DNA from: Candidatus Omnitrophota bacterium
Lineage (GTDB): Bacteria; Omnitrophota; Gorgyraeia; Gorgyraeales; Gorgyraeaceae
Length of the DNA: 6,486 nucleotides
NCBI GenBank assembly: GCA_013202925.1
Contig: JABMRA010000098.1
Coordinates: 1 to 6,486 of the forward strand
Direction: 5' to 3'
Part shown: positions 5,006 to 6,486 of the stretch, piece after piece
Numbering within the stretch: the first letter of the stretch is position 1
Layout of the letters: every line of letters begins with the position of its first letter
The notes under the pieces: generated by a model
Seen by the model: only the letters and a program-made list of their open reading frames with translations
The model's database searches: none
What the model was told of the DNA's origin: nothing
Position numbers and translations under genes: made by a program

Positions 5006-6034
5006 ATGAAAAGAGTAGGAGTACTGACTGGCGGCGGCGATTGCCCGGGCCTGAATTCTGTTATAAGGGCGGTCGTGAGATTTGCGTTCAAAGAGGGTTA
5101 CAAGGTAACAGGCATAAAGAACGGCTGGAAAGGGCTTATTGAAAAAAATACCGTGGACATGGACCTCGAGACTGTTTCAGGCATCCTGCCCAAAGGCGGG
5201 ACGATCCTGGGAACGTCGAGGACAAATCCTTATAAAAAAGAAGGCGACAAGGAAAAGGTAAAAGAGAATTTCAAAAAATTAGGGCTCGAGGCATTGATCG
5301 CCATTGGCGGAGAGGATACCCTTGGCGTGGCGTCTAAACTATACAAAGAAGGTTTGAATGTCGTGGGCGCGCCAAAGACCATTGACAATGACCTCTCATG
5401 CACTGACGTTACGTTTGGATTCGATACAGCTATCAATATTGCCACTGAGGCCATTGACCGTCTCCACACAACAGCGGAATCGCATAACAGGATCATGGTG
5501 GTAGAGGTAATGGGCAGGCACGCGGGCTGGATCGCGGTCGAGGCAGGCATGGCAGGAGGCGCGGACGTGATCCTGATACCAGAGGTGCCTATTGACATAA
5601 AAGAGGTATGCGCGCTTTTAAAGAAGCGCCATGCAAGGGGAAAGAGCTTTAGCATCGTCGTGGTGGCAGAAGGCGCGAAATTTAAAAAAGGCGACATAGT
5701 TACGCAGGAGGAGAAACTGGACGCATTCGGCCATGTCAGGCTGGGAGGCATAGGGCATCCACTGGGAGATGAAATAGAAAAGAGGACTGGCTACGAGACA
5801 AGGGTAACGGTACTTGGCCATATCCAGCGAGGCGGCACGCCAACTGCGTTTGACAGGGTGCTCGGGACGCGGTTCGGCATAAAGACAATGGATTTCGTGC
5901 TAAAGAAGGACTACGGCAAAATGGCTGCCTTAAAGGGCCGTAAAATAGTGGCGGTGCCCTTGGAGGACGCTGTTCGCGAGACAAAGACAGTGGACATGGA
6001 GCTTTACAACATAGCCAAGATCTTCTTCGGCTAA
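5006..6034 (+). CDS. pfkA: 6-phosphofructokinase, predicted pyrophosphate-dependent
   Basis: The enzyme phosphorylates fructose-6-phosphate to fructose-1,6-bisphosphate in the cytoplasm. The 342 residues match the short single-domain PFKA family. Visible motifs are GGGDCPGLN (9-17), GTSRTNP (69-75), GGEDT (101-105), PKTIDND (123-129) with catalytic Asp127 and Asp129, MGRHAGW (169-175), AEG with Glu222, and HIQRGG with His272 and Arg275. Two positions decide the phosphoryl donor. ATP enzymes such as E. coli PfkA have Gly104 and Gly124; this protein has Asp104 and Lys124, the pair typical of PPi-dependent enzymes, and its GGEDT/PKTIDND motifs resemble group III actinobacterial and Thermotoga PPi-PFKs. 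PPi use would make the step reversible and serve gluconeogenesis too. The family is certain; the donor is a residue-based prediction. Automatic annotation may wrongly call it ATP-dependent. The gene starts six bases after the DUF322 gene and precedes gmhA by 29 bp. Confidence 0.93.
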   Translation: MKRVGVLTGGGDCPGLNSVIRAVVRFAFKEGYKVTGIKNGWKGLIEKNTVDMDLETVSGILPKGGTILGTSRTNPYKKEGDKEKVKENFKKLGLEALIAIGGEDTLGVASKLYKEGLNVVGAPKTIDNDLSCTDVTFGFDTAINIATEAIDRLHTTAESHNRIMVVEVMGRHAGWIAVEAGMAGGADVILIPEVPIDIKEVCALLKKRHARGKSFSIVVVAEGAKFKKGDIVTQEEKLDAFGHVRLGGIGHPLGDEIEKRTGYETRVTVLGHIQRGGTPTAFDRVLGTRFGIKTMDFVLKKDYGKMAALKGRKIVAVPLEDAVRETKTVDMELYNIAKIFFG

Positions 6035-6063
6035 GCGCGCACCACGCGGAGGCGGGGTTAAAC

Positions 6064-6486
6064 ATGAAAGACAAAATAAAATCATTAATAGAGGAAAGCA
6101 TTGCGGTGAAAAACAACCTGCTTAAAAGCCAGGTAAGCGCCATTGAGGACCTTGCCAATATGATGCTGGCCACCATAAAATCAGGCAACAAGATCCTGAT
6201 ATTCGGCAACGGCGGAAGCGCTTCTGACAGCATCCACATAGCAGCTGAACTTGTGGGCAGATTCCAAAAGGAGAGGAAGGCGATCCCGGCCATTGCGCTT
6301 CCAGCCAATATTTCCATACTCACTGCCCTTGGCAATGACTATGGTTTTGACAATATCTTTGAGAGACAGGTGGAGGCGCTTGGAAAACAGGGAGACATGG
6401 CGCTGGGCATATCGACCAGCGGAAACTCAAAGAATGTGATAAGGGCTATCTCAAAGGCTGCGGCTATGAAGATGAAGACGGCTGTC
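6064..6486 (+). CDS. gmhA: Phosphoheptose isomerase (sedoheptulose-7-phosphate isomerase), 3' end outside window
   Basis: GmhA converts sedoheptulose-7-phosphate to D-glycero-D-manno-heptose-7-phosphate, the first step toward the ADP- or GDP-heptose used in LPS core or other surface glycans. The open frame runs to the window edge with 141 residues, where the family has about 190, so roughly a quarter is missing by truncation of the window, not mutation. A helical N-terminal segment (1-40) leads into the SIS domain: ILIFGNGGSASDSIHIAAELVG, with the sugar-phosphate loop at 48-55 and His58 and Glu62 as likely zinc ligands; NDYGFDNIFERQVEALG (91-107); and the second phosphate loop STSGNS (117-122). 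The remaining zinc ligands expected near the C-terminus lie beyond the edge. GGAGG at 6048-6052 precedes the ATG by 11 bases, with GGGG closer. A closely related SIS protein such as DiaA is a weaker alternative. Confidence 0.9.
   Translation, partial: MKDKIKSLIEESIAVKNNLLKSQVSAIEDLANMMLATIKSGNKILIFGNGGSASDSIHIAAELVGRFQKERKAIPAIALPANISILTALGNDYGFDNIFERQVEALGKQGDMALGISTSGNSKNVIRAISKAAAMKMKTAV

Noticed and set aside
5230..5751. 173-codon open frame on the - strand within pfk
   Set aside because: It lies entirely antisense to conserved pfk motifs and shows no recognisable domain.
6035..6063. Small GC-rich hairpin between pfk and gmhA
   Set aside because: Only a four-base CGCG self-match is present in a GC-rich gap, which is too short to distinguish from chance.
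5736..6335. 199-codon open frame on the - strand across the pfk-gmhA junction
   Set aside because: It overlaps two clear + strand genes, resembles no protein family I recognise, and has the composition of an antisense shadow.

Overview
The window is a compact bacterial chromosome segment of housekeeping genes, all on the + strand, with no phage, CRISPR or transposase genes. In order: a pair of identical repeat elements; aroQ (type II 3-dehydroquinate dehydratase); an M24B Xaa-Pro aminopeptidase; efp (elongation factor P); a large inverted repeat; accB and accC (biotin carrier and biotin carboxylase of acetyl-CoA carboxylase); an AmaP-like membrane-anchored Asp23/DUF322 protein; a 6-phosphofructokinase whose active site looks pyrophosphate-dependent; and the first 141 codons of gmhA (sedoheptulose-7-phosphate isomerase), cut by the window edge.

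Organism: the base composition is close to balanced and the genes use many AUA (Ile) and AGG (Arg) codons. The order aroQ, peptidase, efp, accB, accC, DUF322 matches the Bacillus/Clostridium aroQ(yqhS)-yqhT-efp-accB-accC-yqhY region, without the sporulation (spoIIIA) genes that sit in it there. gmhA points to heptose in an outer-membrane lipopolysaccharide or another surface glycan. This mixture, with palindromic repeats in short intergenic gaps, suggests an uncultured Gram-negative lineage such as Candidatus Omnitrophota. That assignment is a tentative inference, not something the sequence proves.

Layout: positions 1-267 hold two perfect 119-bp copies of a hairpin-forming element, 29 bp apart, ending 18 bp before the aroQ start. 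Gene spacing is then tight: 39 bp between aroQ and the peptidase (filled by a stem-loop that includes the aroQ stop codon), a 17-bp overlap between the peptidase and efp, 1 bp between accB and accC, 26 bp between accC and amaP, 6 bp between amaP and pfk, and 29 bp between pfk and gmhA. The only longer gap inside the cluster is efp-accB (156 bp), which holds a 33-bp-arm inverted repeat built of 7-bp units. No convincing promoter or intrinsic terminator was found.

How the genes fit together: aroQ serves the shikimate pathway; EF-P helps ribosomes through polyproline stretches and the aminopeptidase removes residues preceding proline; AccB and AccC carry out the first half-reaction of fatty-acid synthesis (AccA and AccD are not here); the DUF322 protein beside them may be linked to acetyl-CoA carboxylase or envelope homeostasis; the PPi-type Pfk would make the fructose-6-P/fructose-1,6-bisP step reversible; and GmhA draws sedoheptulose-7-P toward heptose synthesis. 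No wholly new system is evident. The points most worth a second look are the two tandem-unit palindromes, the membrane-anchored DUF322 protein in the place of YqhY, and the PPi-type Pfk next to gmhA.
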